From: Acidobacteriaceae bacterium KBS 89
GTDB taxonomy: Bacteria; Acidobacteriota; Terriglobia; Terriglobales; Acidobacteriaceae
DNA length: 64,000 nucleotides
NCBI GenBank assembly: GCA_000381605.1
Contig: KB906756.1
Location: 744,001 to 808,000, forward strand
Direction: 5' to 3'
Positions 27,436-36,573 of this stretch are shown one piece after another; position 1 is the stretch's first letter, and the number at the start of each line of letters is the position of its first letter. The notes beneath the pieces are model-generated. The model was not told the DNA's origin. It did no database searches and saw only the letters and a list, made by a program, of their open reading frames with translations. A program made the position numbers and the translations under genes.

Positions 27436-29344
27436 ACTGGTTCTCCGTCTCGCGGAAACCACGATTCGTAATCAGATTATCGCCACCCGGAGCTAAATCT
27501 CCATCCAGTTCAGCGATCCCCGCAACAGCTTCCGCCTGTCTCGAACCTGCAAACGGCCAGCGCGGACGCATCACGCGCTCGCGTTCAGTCTCCCGCAATC
27601 CCGCCTTGGTGCGTGCCTGCAATAGATCTGCAATCTGAATCAAGCCCATCAGCTTGCCATCGCTGGTTCGAACCACCGGAAGTGCCGTAACATTGTTCTT
27701 TCCCATCTCGGTCACGGCTACACGCAGTGTATCGTAAGGCGCAACGTACACCGGCGTCTTGACTGCTTCGGTTAGCAGCGAACCTTCCGCGTCGATGTGC
27801 TGCGCTGCCTCAATCAGCTTACCTCGGGTCAACACACCCGCCAGCTTCCCTTCGGCGTCCACCAGTGGGAACAGTCGCTGCCAATGCGACCACCCCTTGC
27901 TCCCTCGCGCCTGCATTGAGGCAAACCACGCAGCAGCGTCCTTATGCGTCGCATTTTCCGGCAGCGCGAACAGGCTCGTGTGCATCACCTCGCGCACCGT
28001 CGTCGTCTCCATAGGGTCCACGCTGTATTCACGAACCAGGTGATACCCTCGCTTCGCCAGCCGCTCTGTCAGGATCGAGCGCTTCTGCAGCAACACATTC
28101 AGACCATAAGCCGACATGCAAGCGAGCAGTAGTGGCAGCGACAAGCCGCTGTTATGCGTCAACTCCACCGCCAACACCGCCGCCGTCAGCGGCACGCCAA
28201 TCGATCCAGCCAGCACCGCCGCCATACAGATCAGCGGCCACGCTCCCGGAACCAGCACCGGGAAAAAGTGCGCCAGCGCAACTCCCAGTCCGCCACCGAT
28301 CATCAATTGCGGCGCCAGAATACCTCCCGAAGTGCCCGACCCCAGCGACGAAGTCCACATCAGGCTCTTCACCACCAAAACACCGAAGACCATCCCCCAG
28401 GCCATCTCGCCGTTCAACATCCTCTGAATAACCGGATACCCAACGCCGAGTGCCGGCGGATAGATCAACCCACCCAACCCAATCCCGATTCCCCCCACCG
28501 CCGGCCACCACATCCAGTGAAACGGCAGCTTCTCAAACATCTCTTCAAAAAAATGCACACCCTTCGTCAGCACAATCGCCAGCAATCCAGCCAGCAATCC
28601 TGCAACGATCGCCAGCGGCATCGTCTTCTCCGGAATCGTCACCGTCGTCACCGCCATCGGAAACACCGGAAAAGACCCCAGCAACAATCTCCGCAGCGCA
28701 GCAGCCGTCACGCTCGCAACCGCGACCGGAACCAGACTTCGCGGCCTCCACTCGAACAGCAACAACTCCACCGCCAGCAAAATCGCCGAGAGTGGCGCCA
28801 GAAACGTCGCCGACATACCCGCCGCAGCACCAGCCACCAGCAGCGTCGACCGCTCCGCATCGCTCATCCTGAACAACTGTGCGAGCAACGATCCCGCCGC
28901 ACCGCCCGTCATGATGATCGGACCTTCCGCGCCGAACGGTCCCCCCGAACCGATCGCAATCGCCGTCGCCACCGGCTTGATCACCGTAATACGAGGCGAG
29001 ATCTTCGCTCCCCGCATCAGCACTGCCTCAATCGCCTCCGGCATCCCATGCCCGCGAATCCGGTCCGACCCATAGCGCGCAAACAGCCCCACCACCAACC
29101 CGCCAATCACTGGCAGAAATACCGCCTTCCACCCCAGCGTATTCGCTCCCGGATCGGCAAACGCCGCACTCCAGCGGTGATAGTAAAACGCATTCGTCGC
29201 CAAAAAAATCAGCCGCAACAACACCCACGACAACCCCGCTCCAGCCGCTCCCGCAATCACTGCCAATCCGCTCAGCATCACCATTCGGCTATCCGCCGAA
29301 TAATCCCTCAACGAGCTGTCTTCCGCATTTTTCTGCTTGGTCAT
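27428..29344 (-). CDS. ClC-type chloride channel/antiporter with C-terminal CBS pair
   Basis: 638 residues. Residues 20-430 form the ClC membrane core, with the ion-pathway motifs GSGGPFGAEGPI, the selectivity segment near the first half and GSGTSGGILAPQLMIGGGLG in the second half. The 'gating' Glu is in GAEGP. Residues 450-600 contain two CBS modules (TTVREVMHTSLFALPEN; VYVAPYDTLRVAVTEMGK) that usually bind nucleotides. It probably exchanges chloride for protons or acts as a channel. It is translationally coupled to the upstream marR gene. Confidence 0.93.
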   Translation of the reverse strand: MTKQKNAEDSSLRDYSADSRMVMLSGLAVIAGAAGAGLSWVLLRLIFLATNAFYYHRWSAAFADPGANTLGWKAVFLPVIGGLVVGLFARYGSDRIRGHGMPEAIEAVLMRGAKISPRITVIKPVATAIAIGSGGPFGAEGPIIMTGGAAGSLLAQLFRMSDAERSTLLVAGAAAGMSATFLAPLSAILLAVELLLFEWRPRSLVPVAVASVTAAALRRLLLGSFPVFPMAVTTVTIPEKTMPLAIVAGLLAGLLAIVLTKGVHFFEEMFEKLPFHWMWWPAVGGIGIGLGGLIYPPALGVGYPVIQRMLNGEMAWGMVFGVLVVKSLMWTSSLGSGTSGGILAPQLMIGGGLGVALAHFFPVLVPGAWPLICMAAVLAGSIGVPLTAAVLAVELTHNSGLSLPLLLACMSAYGLNVLLQKRSILTERLAKRGYHLVREYSVDPMETTTVREVMHTSLFALPENATHKDAAAWFASMQARGSKGWSHWQRLFPLVDAEGKLAGVLTRGKLIEAAQHIDAEGSLLTEAVKTPVYVAPYDTLRVAVTEMGKNNVTALPVVRTSDGKLMGLIQIADLLQARTKAGLRETERERVMRPRWPFAGSRQAEAVAGIAELDGDLAPGGDNLITNRGFRETENQSN

Positions 29345-29835
29345 ATCTTTCCTTCGGCCAACGCCGGCAACCTCCCAGACGCGACCTTGCCGTTTCCGCC
29401 GCCAGGTTCAAGCAACCGCCGCAACGCCCGAACCATCTCCGGCCCCGCAATCCCCAGCTCAATAAGATGCTGCCCAGCCAACCGCGCCAGCAACTCATGT
29501 CCGCGCGCCGTAACCTCCACCAGCGAACGTCGATGGTCGCTTTCATCCGCAACGCGCCGCACTAAACCTGCACGTACCGTCCGGTCAACCAGCTCCACAG
29601 CACTGTTGTGGCGCACCATCATCCTCTCTGCCAGATAAGAAATCGACGCCGGCCGCCCCTCCGGCACCGTAGCGATCACCTGCAGCACCTGGTACTGTTG
29701 AGCCGAAATCCCCACCGCCTCGGATGCCATCTCACTGAAGCTCAAGAATCGCCGCAACTGATAGCGAAACTCCGCCAGCTCCCTCAACTTCGCAGGCGCA
29801 ACCCGCGCCGTTTTGTTTTTCTTGGCAACCGGCAT
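29341..29835 (-). CDS. MarR family regulator
   Basis: 164 residues with the winged helix ISAQQYQVLQVIATVPEG, ISYLAERMMVRHNSAVELVDRTVRAGLV and the wing VADESDHRRSLVEVTARGHELL, all MarR hallmarks. Its stop overlaps the ClC start by ATGA, so the pair is a single transcriptional unit. A palindrome sits right at its promoter, suggesting autorepression. Confidence 0.92.
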   Translation of the reverse strand: MPVAKKNKTARVAPAKLRELAEFRYQLRRFLSFSEMASEAVGISAQQYQVLQVIATVPEGRPASISYLAERMMVRHNSAVELVDRTVRAGLVRRVADESDHRRSLVEVTARGHELLARLAGQHLIELGIAGPEMVRALRRLLEPGGGNGKVASGRLPALAEGKI

Positions 29836-29848
29836 ATATCGTAAAGCG

Positions 29849-29865
29849 ATTATATCGTGTCACGA
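29849..29865 (-). promoter_or_regulatory. marR promoter -10 box with adjacent palindromic operator
   Basis: On the minus strand, a consensus -10 TATAAT lies at 29854-29849, about 14 bases before the marR ATG. Directly upstream of it is the perfect palindrome TCGTG-T-CACGA (29855-29865). A repressor bound there would block the promoter. The 5' leader would be only a few bases long. Confidence 0.65.
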
Positions 29866-29945
29866 CACAAATATCCAGCGCACACTCCACGCCAGAGACC
29901 GATTAGAATCAAAGAGTCGCCGCACATTCACTCGAAGGAACACCC

Positions 29946-31250
29946 ATGATCCACCGCTATACCCGCCCCGAGATGGGCCGCATCTGGTCCGACGCCAACA
30001 AGTACCAATGCTGGCTTACCGTTGAAGTCGCCGCATCCCAAGCCCTCGCGAAGTTCGGCCTCGTCCCGCAGTCCGCTGCCGACACCATCCGCGAGCGTGG
30101 CGCCTTCACCGTCGACCGCATCAACGAGATCGAAGCCGAAGTCAGGCACGACGTCATCGCCTTCACCACCACCGTCGCCGAACACATCAACTCACCCGAA
30201 GACTCCCGTTGGCTCCACTACGGCCTCACCTCCACCGACGTCGTCGACACAGCGCAGTCCCTCCAACTCAAGGAAGCCTCCGCCATCATCCGCGCAGGCA
30301 TCGTCGCTCTCTCAGACACCTTGAAAAAGCGCGCCATCGAGTTCAAACACACCCCCATCATCGGCCGCACTCACGGTATCCACGCCGAACCCTCCACCTT
30401 CGGCCTCAAGCTCCTCCTCTGGTACTCCGAGATGCAGCGCAACCTCACCCGCTTCGACGCCGCAGCCGAAGACCTCCGCGTCGGCAAGCTCTCCGGAGCC
30501 GTCGGCACCTTCGGCCACCTCAAGCCCGAACATGAAGAAGCAATCTGCGCCGAACTGGGCCTGCGCCCCGTCGAAGTAGCAACGCAAGTAGTCCAGCGCG
30601 ACCGCCACGCCGCCTACGCCTCCACTCTCGCAGTCCTCGCCAGCACGCTCGACAAGATCGCCACCGAGATCCGCCACCTCCAGCGCACCGAGGTCCGCGA
30701 AGCCGAAGAGTTCTTCTCTGAAAAACAAAAGGGCTCCAGCGCGATGCCCCATAAACGCAACCCCATCACCAGCGAACAGATCAGCGGTCTCGCCCGAGTG
30801 GTCCGCGCCAACGCCCAGGTCGCCTTCGAAAACATCGCCCTCTGGCACGAGCGCGACATCTCCCACTCCTCCGCCGAGCGCGTCATCCTCCCCGACTCCA
30901 CCATCCTCATCGACTACCTGCTCGCAAAGACCGCGAACCTTATCGAAAAACTCCTCGTTTACCCTGCCCGCATGTTGAAGAACCTCGAATCCACTGGCGG
31001 ACTCATCTTCTCCGGCCAGCTCCTCCTCGACCTAGCCGAATCCGGCATGTCCCGCGAAGACGCCTACCGCCTCGTCCAGACCCACGCCATGAACTCCTGG
31101 AAGAACGACCTAATCTTCCGCGAAGAGATCGCCAAGGTCCCAGAGATCACAGCCCGCCTCTCCCCCCAAAAACTAGCCCGCGCCTTCGACTACACCCGTC
31201 AGCTAGCCAACGTGGACGCCATCTTCGCCCGCGTCCTGCCAAAGTCCTGA
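29946..31250 (+). CDS. purB: Adenylosuccinate lyase
   Basis: Acts twice in purine synthesis, cleaving SAICAR and adenylosuccinate to release fumarate. 434 residues, starting MIHRYTRPEMGRIW. The superfamily signature GSSAMPHKRNPI, catalytic loop region, is near residue 262. HYGLTSTDVVDTAQ and GRTHGIHAEPSTFG are the substrate-binding blocks. GAAGGAACACCC precedes the ATG. It reads divergently from marR. Confidence 0.97.
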   Translation: MIHRYTRPEMGRIWSDANKYQCWLTVEVAASQALAKFGLVPQSAADTIRERGAFTVDRINEIEAEVRHDVIAFTTTVAEHINSPEDSRWLHYGLTSTDVVDTAQSLQLKEASAIIRAGIVALSDTLKKRAIEFKHTPIIGRTHGIHAEPSTFGLKLLLWYSEMQRNLTRFDAAAEDLRVGKLSGAVGTFGHLKPEHEEAICAELGLRPVEVATQVVQRDRHAAYASTLAVLASTLDKIATEIRHLQRTEVREAEEFFSEKQKGSSAMPHKRNPITSEQISGLARVVRANAQVAFENIALWHERDISHSSAERVILPDSTILIDYLLAKTANLIEKLLVYPARMLKNLESTGGLIFSGQLLLDLAESGMSREDAYRLVQTHAMNSWKNDLIFREEIAKVPEITARLSPQKLARAFDYTRQLANVDAIFARVLPKS

Positions 31251-31270
31251 TACTTCGGAGAACCAGTGCT

Positions 31271-32185
31271 GTGAAACTTCTCCGATTATTCTCAAACATC
31301 CTGCTACCCCTGCTCGCCGCGGTAGCTCCCGTCTATGGTCAAGATCCTGCCTCCGGACAGCAGCCTATTACTACGTTAAAGATCGAGACCAGACTGGTGG
31401 CCGTCACGGCAATCGCCCGCAGCGAATCCGGACAAGCCGTCTCAGGTCTGACCCGTCAGGATTTTCTTCTCAAACAAGACGGCAAGCCACAGGCAATCAC
31501 TTACTTCTCGCCCAGTTCTGACCTACCGCTCACACTCGCCCTTATGGTGGACACCAGCGGAAGCCAGCTTGATTTCATTCCGGACGAAATTGCCGACAGC
31601 GCAGACTTTTTCCCCGCGCTCATGACGAGGCCGCAGGATCGAGCAGTACTGATGCAGTTCGACTCTGAGATTTTAGAGTTGGCCGAACTGACAAATTCCG
31701 TTCCAAAGCTCGAACAAGCCCTTCACAAACTCTCCAGCAAACGCGGTAACCTAGCGGGCGGAACCCGTCTCTACGACGCCATCAAAGCTGTCTCGCATTT
31801 GGAGCTAGGAGACCAGCTAGGCAGAAGGGCGATGGTGATCCTCACCGATGGGGGCGACTATGGGAGCGAGACCAAGATAGGCGGGGCGATTGCTGAAGCC
31901 CAGCGAGCCGACATAATGATCTATTCCGTCTATTACAGTCGAGGGGGCGGGAATAAGGGTGTCTTGGAACGCCTCTCGAGCGCCACCGGAGGGCGCGTCT
32001 TTACCGTCGGTCCAACAATGTCCCTGAAGCAGGTCTATGCCGCCATCAATGACGACATGCGCCTGGCATATGAATTAGGCTACCGGCCGCCCGACTCCCA
32101 TCCGAACAAATTTCACAAGATCGAACTCAGCACGGTAGACAAGAAGCTAGCCATCCAGGCCCGAAAGGGCTACTTCTCAAAATAA
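31271..32185 (+). CDS. Secreted VWFA-related domain protein (Acidobacteria type)
   Basis: 304 residues, starting at a GTG (GGAG about nine bases upstream). A signal peptide (ILLPLLAAVAPVYGQ) is followed by a beta-rich segment TRLVAVTAIARSESG with the typical GLTRQDFLLKQDGKPQ, and then a von Willebrand A domain with the MIDAS motif DTSGS in LMVDTSGSQLDF. The C-terminus ELGYRPPDSHPNKFHKIEL and KGYFSK is usual for the VWFA-related (TIGR03436) family, which is expanded in Acidobacteria. Role unknown. Confidence 0.9.
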   Translation: MKLLRLFSNILLPLLAAVAPVYGQDPASGQQPITTLKIETRLVAVTAIARSESGQAVSGLTRQDFLLKQDGKPQAITYFSPSSDLPLTLALMVDTSGSQLDFIPDEIADSADFFPALMTRPQDRAVLMQFDSEILELAELTNSVPKLEQALHKLSSKRGNLAGGTRLYDAIKAVSHLELGDQLGRRAMVILTDGGDYGSETKIGGAIAEAQRADIMIYSVYYSRGGGNKGVLERLSSATGGRVFTVGPTMSLKQVYAAINDDMRLAYELGYRPPDSHPNKFHKIELSTVDKKLAIQARKGYFSK

Positions 32186-32192
32186 AGCTTGC

Positions 32193-32789
32193 ATGTCAGA
32201 CCTCATCCAAATCGTAGACGCAGCCGTGGCCGACGCCTACCATCGCGGCGGCCATCATCTCGTCTGCAAACCCGGCTGCTCCCAATGCTGCATCGGCGTC
32301 TTCCCCATCGCCAACGAAGACGCGGCCCGTCTCCGCGAAGGACTCGAAGCCCTCACCCAGTCAGACCCAGAAAAAGCCCACCGCATCCGCAAACGAGTCG
32401 CCGAATCCCTCACCCGCCTCGACCCCTGGTTCCCCGGAGACCGAACCACCGGCATCCTCAACGAAGACTACGAAGCCGCGATCCTCTTCGAAGAGTTCGC
32501 CAACGACGAACCCTGCCCCGTCCTCGACCTCGACCACGGCACCTGCGACCTCTACGAACACCGGCCCATTCTCTGCCGCACCTTCGGCCCGCCCATGCGC
32601 ACCGCCGAAGACAACCTCGCCACCTGCGAGCTCTGCTTCATCCACGCCACCCCTGAAGAGATTGCCGCCTGCGAACTCGATCCCACCATCCCAGCCAAGG
32701 AAGAAGCCAGCAACGAAGCCTTCAACGCCGCCCACAAGCTCCACGGTCAAACCCTCATCGCCTATGCCTTGCGAGAGCGACAATCCTGA
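32193..32789 (+). CDS. YkgJ family cysteine cluster protein
   Basis: 198 residues with Cys motifs CKPGCSQCC near residue 25, CPVLDLDHGTCDLYEHRPILCRTFG near residue 110 and CELCF near residue 147. These are the YkgJ/UPF0153 iron- or zinc-binding cysteine clusters. Function in this family is unknown. The gene starts only eight bases after the VWFA gene. Confidence 0.88.
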   Translation: MSDLIQIVDAAVADAYHRGGHHLVCKPGCSQCCIGVFPIANEDAARLREGLEALTQSDPEKAHRIRKRVAESLTRLDPWFPGDRTTGILNEDYEAAILFEEFANDEPCPVLDLDHGTCDLYEHRPILCRTFGPPMRTAEDNLATCELCFIHATPEEIAACELDPTIPAKEEASNEAFNAAHKLHGQTLIAYALRERQS

Positions 32790-32877
32790 ACCCCAAAGTC
32801 CAACAATCTGCTCTTATCGGCCTTTCATCCTTTTGATCACCGTTACGCCTCCCCGCCTCCATGCGCGATAATGGATC

Positions 32878-33477
32878 GTGCCAGCACAAAGCAACATCAC
32901 CCTCGCCGTCACCGGAGCCAGCGGCAGCATCTACGCCGCCGAAATCCTCCGTGCCCTCGCCGCCGACACCCGCGTCACAAAAATAAACTTCGTTGCCTCC
33001 GACAACTCCCTCCGCGTCTTCGCCGAAGAATTAAACCTAAGCGGCCGCAACGACCTCGCAGAAAAACTCCTCGGCACCCCCTGCCCCAAACTCAAGACCC
33101 ACGCCGAAACTGACATCGGTGCCAACATCGCCAGCGGCAGTTACCCCACTGATGCCATGATCATCCTTCCCTGCTCCATGGGCACTCTCGCGGCCATCGC
33201 CAACGGCCTCGCCGCCAACCTGATCCAACGCGCCGCCGACGTTTGCCTCAAAGAAAACCGCCGCCTGATCCTCTGCGTCCGCGAAACCCCCTTCAGCCGC
33301 ATCCATCTACGCAACATGCAGCTCGCCTCCGACGCAGGCGCCACCATCTTCCCTGTCATGCCCACCCTCTACAACCACCCGCAAACCACCGAAGACATGG
33401 CCCGCCAGTTCGTCCACCGCGTCCTCGCCCACATCGGACTGCCCCAGCCCGGCGCCTACCAGTGGCAACCCGACTAA
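32878..33477 (+). CDS. ubiX: Flavin prenyltransferase
   Basis: Makes prenylated FMN, the cofactor of UbiD-type decarboxylases. 199 residues, starting at a GTG. Features: AVTGASGSIYAAEILRAL, SDNSLRVFAEE, IILPCSMGTLAAIANGLAANLIQRAADVCLKE, RLILCVRETPFSRIHLRNM and the C-terminal PGAYQWQ. This arrangement is diagnostic. No ubiD gene is in the window. Confidence 0.93.
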   Translation: MPAQSNITLAVTGASGSIYAAEILRALAADTRVTKINFVASDNSLRVFAEELNLSGRNDLAEKLLGTPCPKLKTHAETDIGANIASGSYPTDAMIILPCSMGTLAAIANGLAANLIQRAADVCLKENRRLILCVRETPFSRIHLRNMQLASDAGATIFPVMPTLYNHPQTTEDMARQFVHRVLAHIGLPQPGAYQWQPD

Positions 33478-33523
33478 GCATTTAACTCGGTGTCATCGGT
33501 CCAAATCGGTGTTAGGCGGTTCG

Positions 33524-34480
33524 TCAGTGCTCTGCAGGAAAAGTCTTCTCCCCACCTTGCAAAGGCGGTTCTGCCTTAAGAAAATCAACCGTGCTCTCAA
33601 CAATCGGCCGCGCACACTCCGCCGGTGCCAGATGCCCACATCCATCGAACACATTCAGCACCGACTGCGACACAGCCTTGTGAATCCTCTCTCCTGAAGC
33701 CAGCGGAATCAACTCATCCTGTGCTCCCCACACAATCAACATCGGTTGCAAAATATTGTGCAATCGAAAATCCAGCAGATCCCGGCCGTTGATCATCGAA
33801 GCCGTACTCCGATTCACCACCCAGGCATTCGCTTGCAGCTTCCGCACCATCGCCTCTGCAGCGAACTCCGGAATGACCCGCGGCTTCGGCGTCAAAATCG
33901 CCACCAGCTTCCTGACGCCTGCCGGATCCGTCGGAGTGAACAGCTCCGGCCCAAACGTCGCCGGAAAATACAGCCCCGCGCTGTCATACACAATCAGACG
34001 GTCCACCATCTCCGGATGATCCAGCGCCAGCTTCATAGCAACCCATCCACCCATCGACCAGCCGCCAACATCCGCCCGCGGAACATGCACGCTCTGCATG
34101 AAGTTCGCTACGGTCTGCTCCTCAAGCGAGATCGAATAATCCACATCAGGCTTCGGCGACCGCCCGTACCCCAGCAAGTCCGGCACATACACGTGGAAAC
34201 CCTTCGCCGCCAGCGCCGGAATCATCGCCGACCAGTCCTCGCCCCGAGCACCGAGCCCATGCACAAGTACCAACGGAGTCCCGCCGCCACTCGCAGGCGA
34301 AGCCTCAAAATAATGCAGCCGGTACCCACCCGCTTCGATATAGTCGCTCTTCACCCCGGCGCGCCAAAGATGCAATCGAGTCTGTTGGTCTGCAACCCAT
34401 AGCGGATACCGGTAGAACACCAGCCCAGCCGCAACCACAAGAAGCACCAGAACAGCCACAACGCGCAGTGCAGACTTCAT
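33524..34480 (-). CDS. Membrane-anchored alpha/beta hydrolase
   Basis: 318 residues with one N-terminal helix (VVAVLVLLVVAAGLVFYRY) and an alpha/beta-hydrolase fold. The oxyanion region is VLVHGLGARGEDW, the nucleophile elbow is GGWSMGGWVA, the acid is likely in WGAQDELIPL, and the catalytic His is in DGCGHLAPAE. The fold resembles esterases and meta-cleavage hydrolases. Substrate is not known. Confidence 0.9.
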   Translation of the reverse strand: MKSALRVVAVLVLLVVAAGLVFYRYPLWVADQQTRLHLWRAGVKSDYIEAGGYRLHYFEASPASGGGTPLVLVHGLGARGEDWSAMIPALAAKGFHVYVPDLLGYGRSPKPDVDYSISLEEQTVANFMQSVHVPRADVGGWSMGGWVAMKLALDHPEMVDRLIVYDSAGLYFPATFGPELFTPTDPAGVRKLVAILTPKPRVIPEFAAEAMVRKLQANAWVVNRSTASMINGRDLLDFRLHNILQPMLIVWGAQDELIPLASGERIHKAVSQSVLNVFDGCGHLAPAECARPIVESTVDFLKAEPPLQGGEKTFPAEH

Positions 34481-34514
34481 AGCCCAGTCGTCTCCGTCCA
34501 GCCGTCCGTTGTTT

Positions 34515-35162
34515 CTACTTCAGCGGCTTGCCAAACTCTTCACCGAACACAGTATGTCCCATCTCAAAACGCCCGCCATAAAACTTATCCGGTCCCTTCG
34601 CATGTCCAATCGCGAGCAGCGCTACCACCCAGTAGCTCAGCGGCAGCCGTAACGCCTCGTGCACCTTATCCTGCTCGAACCCTTCCATCGGCGCGGTGTC
34701 GTAACCCATCACCTCGGCCATTAGCAGCATATGCGTAAACGCCAGCATCACCTGCTTATTCAACCAACCCTGCATCTGTCCGCTGCTGAAACTCGACATG
34801 TAGTTCGGAACGCTGCTCTGAGCCTGCGCCGCATAGCTCTCCGGCATCCCACCCTTGCGCCCCAGTTCCAACATCAAGTCCAGATCCTTGCGCCATCCGT
34901 CGGCATCACCGCACGCCACGATCACCGCCGACGCCTCTTCCACCTTGCCCTGGTTGTAACTCGCCGCTCGCAGCCTCTTCTTCTGCTCCGGCGACTGCAC
35001 CACGACAAACCGCCACGGCTGCAGGTTGTACCCGCTCGGCGCATGCAATCCCGCGTCGAGGATCTGTCTCAGGTCTTCCCCAGGAATCGGCGACCCGTCA
35101 AAGCTGGGAGTCGCCCTTCTCTCCTGAATTGCCTGGCTCAACGTCTTCTTTATCTTTATCAT
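34515..35162 (-). CDS. Nitroreductase family protein
   Basis: 215 residues, an FMN-dependent NAD(P)H oxidoreductase. It begins LSQAIQERRATPSFDGSP and continues HAPSGYNLQPWRFVVV, with MGYDTAPMEGFEQDKV and a conserved C-terminal GHTVFGEEF. It resembles the NfnB/YdgI-type enzymes. The ATG has GAAGGA five bases ahead. It lies 34 bases upstream of the hydrolase gene on the same strand, so the two may share a message. Confidence 0.92.
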   Translation of the reverse strand: MIKIKKTLSQAIQERRATPSFDGSPIPGEDLRQILDAGLHAPSGYNLQPWRFVVVQSPEQKKRLRAASYNQGKVEEASAVIVACGDADGWRKDLDLMLELGRKGGMPESYAAQAQSSVPNYMSSFSSGQMQGWLNKQVMLAFTHMLLMAEVMGYDTAPMEGFEQDKVHEALRLPLSYWVVALLAIGHAKGPDKFYGGRFEMGHTVFGEEFGKPLK

Positions 35163-35322
35163 CGATGTCCTTCTACCTTGCTCTCACTAGTTGGACGGCG
35201 CACCGGCCGCCCGAGGTCATCATGCCGCTTCTCGACCTTATCGTCCTGCCAAAATGTCTCTCACGATACCATTACTTGATCAAACACCCATCTGAAGATT
35301 GGAAGAAAATGCGGTCGCAGGA

Positions 35323-36336
35323 TCAGTGGATCTCGCTCATCGCCTGCTCCGTCGCAAATGGATTCAGACCGGGAACCACGGCTACCATCCACACTCCATG
35401 GAATGGCTTCCGCAACTCCGGATACGCCGTCAGCAACGCGACCATCGCATCCGTATTACGTTTACGAGCCGCCACCGGATCGCCGATCTGGTCCACCTTC
35501 AGGTTCACCGTTATGTCGATCTTGTCCTTCGCCAAAGAATCATCCACTCCCAGCGCGGTAAAGTGATACTCCACGCCATTCGGTCCCTTCACGACCAACG
35601 GCGCCTCCGCGGTTACTCCCTCGGAAAGCGCAGGTGGCGCCGCGGCACTAGTCTCCGCCTTCAATTTCTCAAGATGCGTGCTCTGCAGGAAGTTCACCGG
35701 CGTCAAAAGTCCCGCCGCCTGCTGGTAGTAGAGCCAGGCGTTCCACCGCTCCTTCTGCGCCGCCATCGTCCGTGCCTGCGTCCAGTACCACAGACCATCA
35801 TGTCCCGCCGCCGACAACGGCTTAGGATAGAAGCCCGCCATCGTCCATCGCCCCTGGTCCTGACGCAGCAGGAACGACATCCGCCACGGCGAACTCGTAT
35901 CGGTCACGTCCACGATCACAAATCCATAGCGTCCAGGAGCCAGCCCCGAGATCAGAAAGTCCGCCTCGGAAACCGACTTGTTCAATGAACAGAAAAACTG
36001 GGCCTCGGGCAGCGACCCATCGGCCCCGCGTTTCAACTGCGTCGCATCCAGCAGATAAACCTGCTCCACCGTCAGCGAACCACCCTTGACCTTCGCCGCC
36101 GTGTCGCCTACCACGGGACCAATTCCGGTGAAGTCCTTGGCATAGTCCGCCGCCGTCGCCGCCTGCAACCCGCTCACGTCGTTGGCCTGGACCTTCGCGG
36201 CCAAACTACGAGCGGCTGCCACCAGCGCGTCTCTGTCCGTCGCCGTCATCTGCGACTGCGTCGTGCAAACCTCGGCCGAGGCAACGGCCGCCACCAGCAT
36301 GCCAGCAGCTATCAACCCAATTTTGGTTCTCATCAT
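35323..36336 (-). CDS. Secreted protein of unknown function
   Basis: About 337 residues with a signal peptide (KIGLIAAGMLVAAVASAEV). The mature protein has ARSLAAKVQANDVSGLQAATAADYA, FFCSLNKSVSEADFLISGLAPGRYGFVIVD and a helical stretch rich in Trp and Tyr (WYWTQARTMAAQKERWNAWLYYQQAAGLL). No family is recognised. The frame is open further upstream to 36489; the start at 36336 is chosen because it begins right before the signal peptide. Confidence 0.75.
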   Translation of the reverse strand: MMRTKIGLIAAGMLVAAVASAEVCTTQSQMTATDRDALVAAARSLAAKVQANDVSGLQAATAADYAKDFTGIGPVVGDTAAKVKGGSLTVEQVYLLDATQLKRGADGSLPEAQFFCSLNKSVSEADFLISGLAPGRYGFVIVDVTDTSSPWRMSFLLRQDQGRWTMAGFYPKPLSAAGHDGLWYWTQARTMAAQKERWNAWLYYQQAAGLLTPVNFLQSTHLEKLKAETSAAAPPALSEGVTAEAPLVVKGPNGVEYHFTALGVDDSLAKDKIDITVNLKVDQIGDPVAARKRNTDAMVALLTAYPELRKPFHGVWMVAVVPGLNPFATEQAMSEIH

Positions 36337-36573
36337 CTCGCCCGCCATCAGCCCGTTACGATGCCCCGTTCCTGCATCCGGGGCTCCTCGACGAACCTCT
36401 GTCAGTCTAGTACAAACTGCGTTCGAATCGCAGTCGCCAAAACGTATTGCCTTTGAAATACAACCTGCAACTTGCGCTGTGTCAATCAAACTTCAGGGGT
36501 GCCGACCCGCAAACCCGGTTCGCGGTAGACTGATCCCAGCAACGCGTCTTTGTAACGGGTTACCTCCGCTTCC

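Noticed and set aside
33478..33523. GGTGTCATCGGT...ATCGGTGTTAGG segment as a repeat element
   Set aside because: It looks like a repeated intergenic motif, but only one copy is seen here and its boundaries cannot be set.
36408..36440. T-arm-like hairpin CTGCG-TTCGAAT-CGCAG, as in a tRNA
   Set aside because: The T-loop sequence fits, but no matching acceptor stem, D-arm or anticodon arm is found upstream on either strand.
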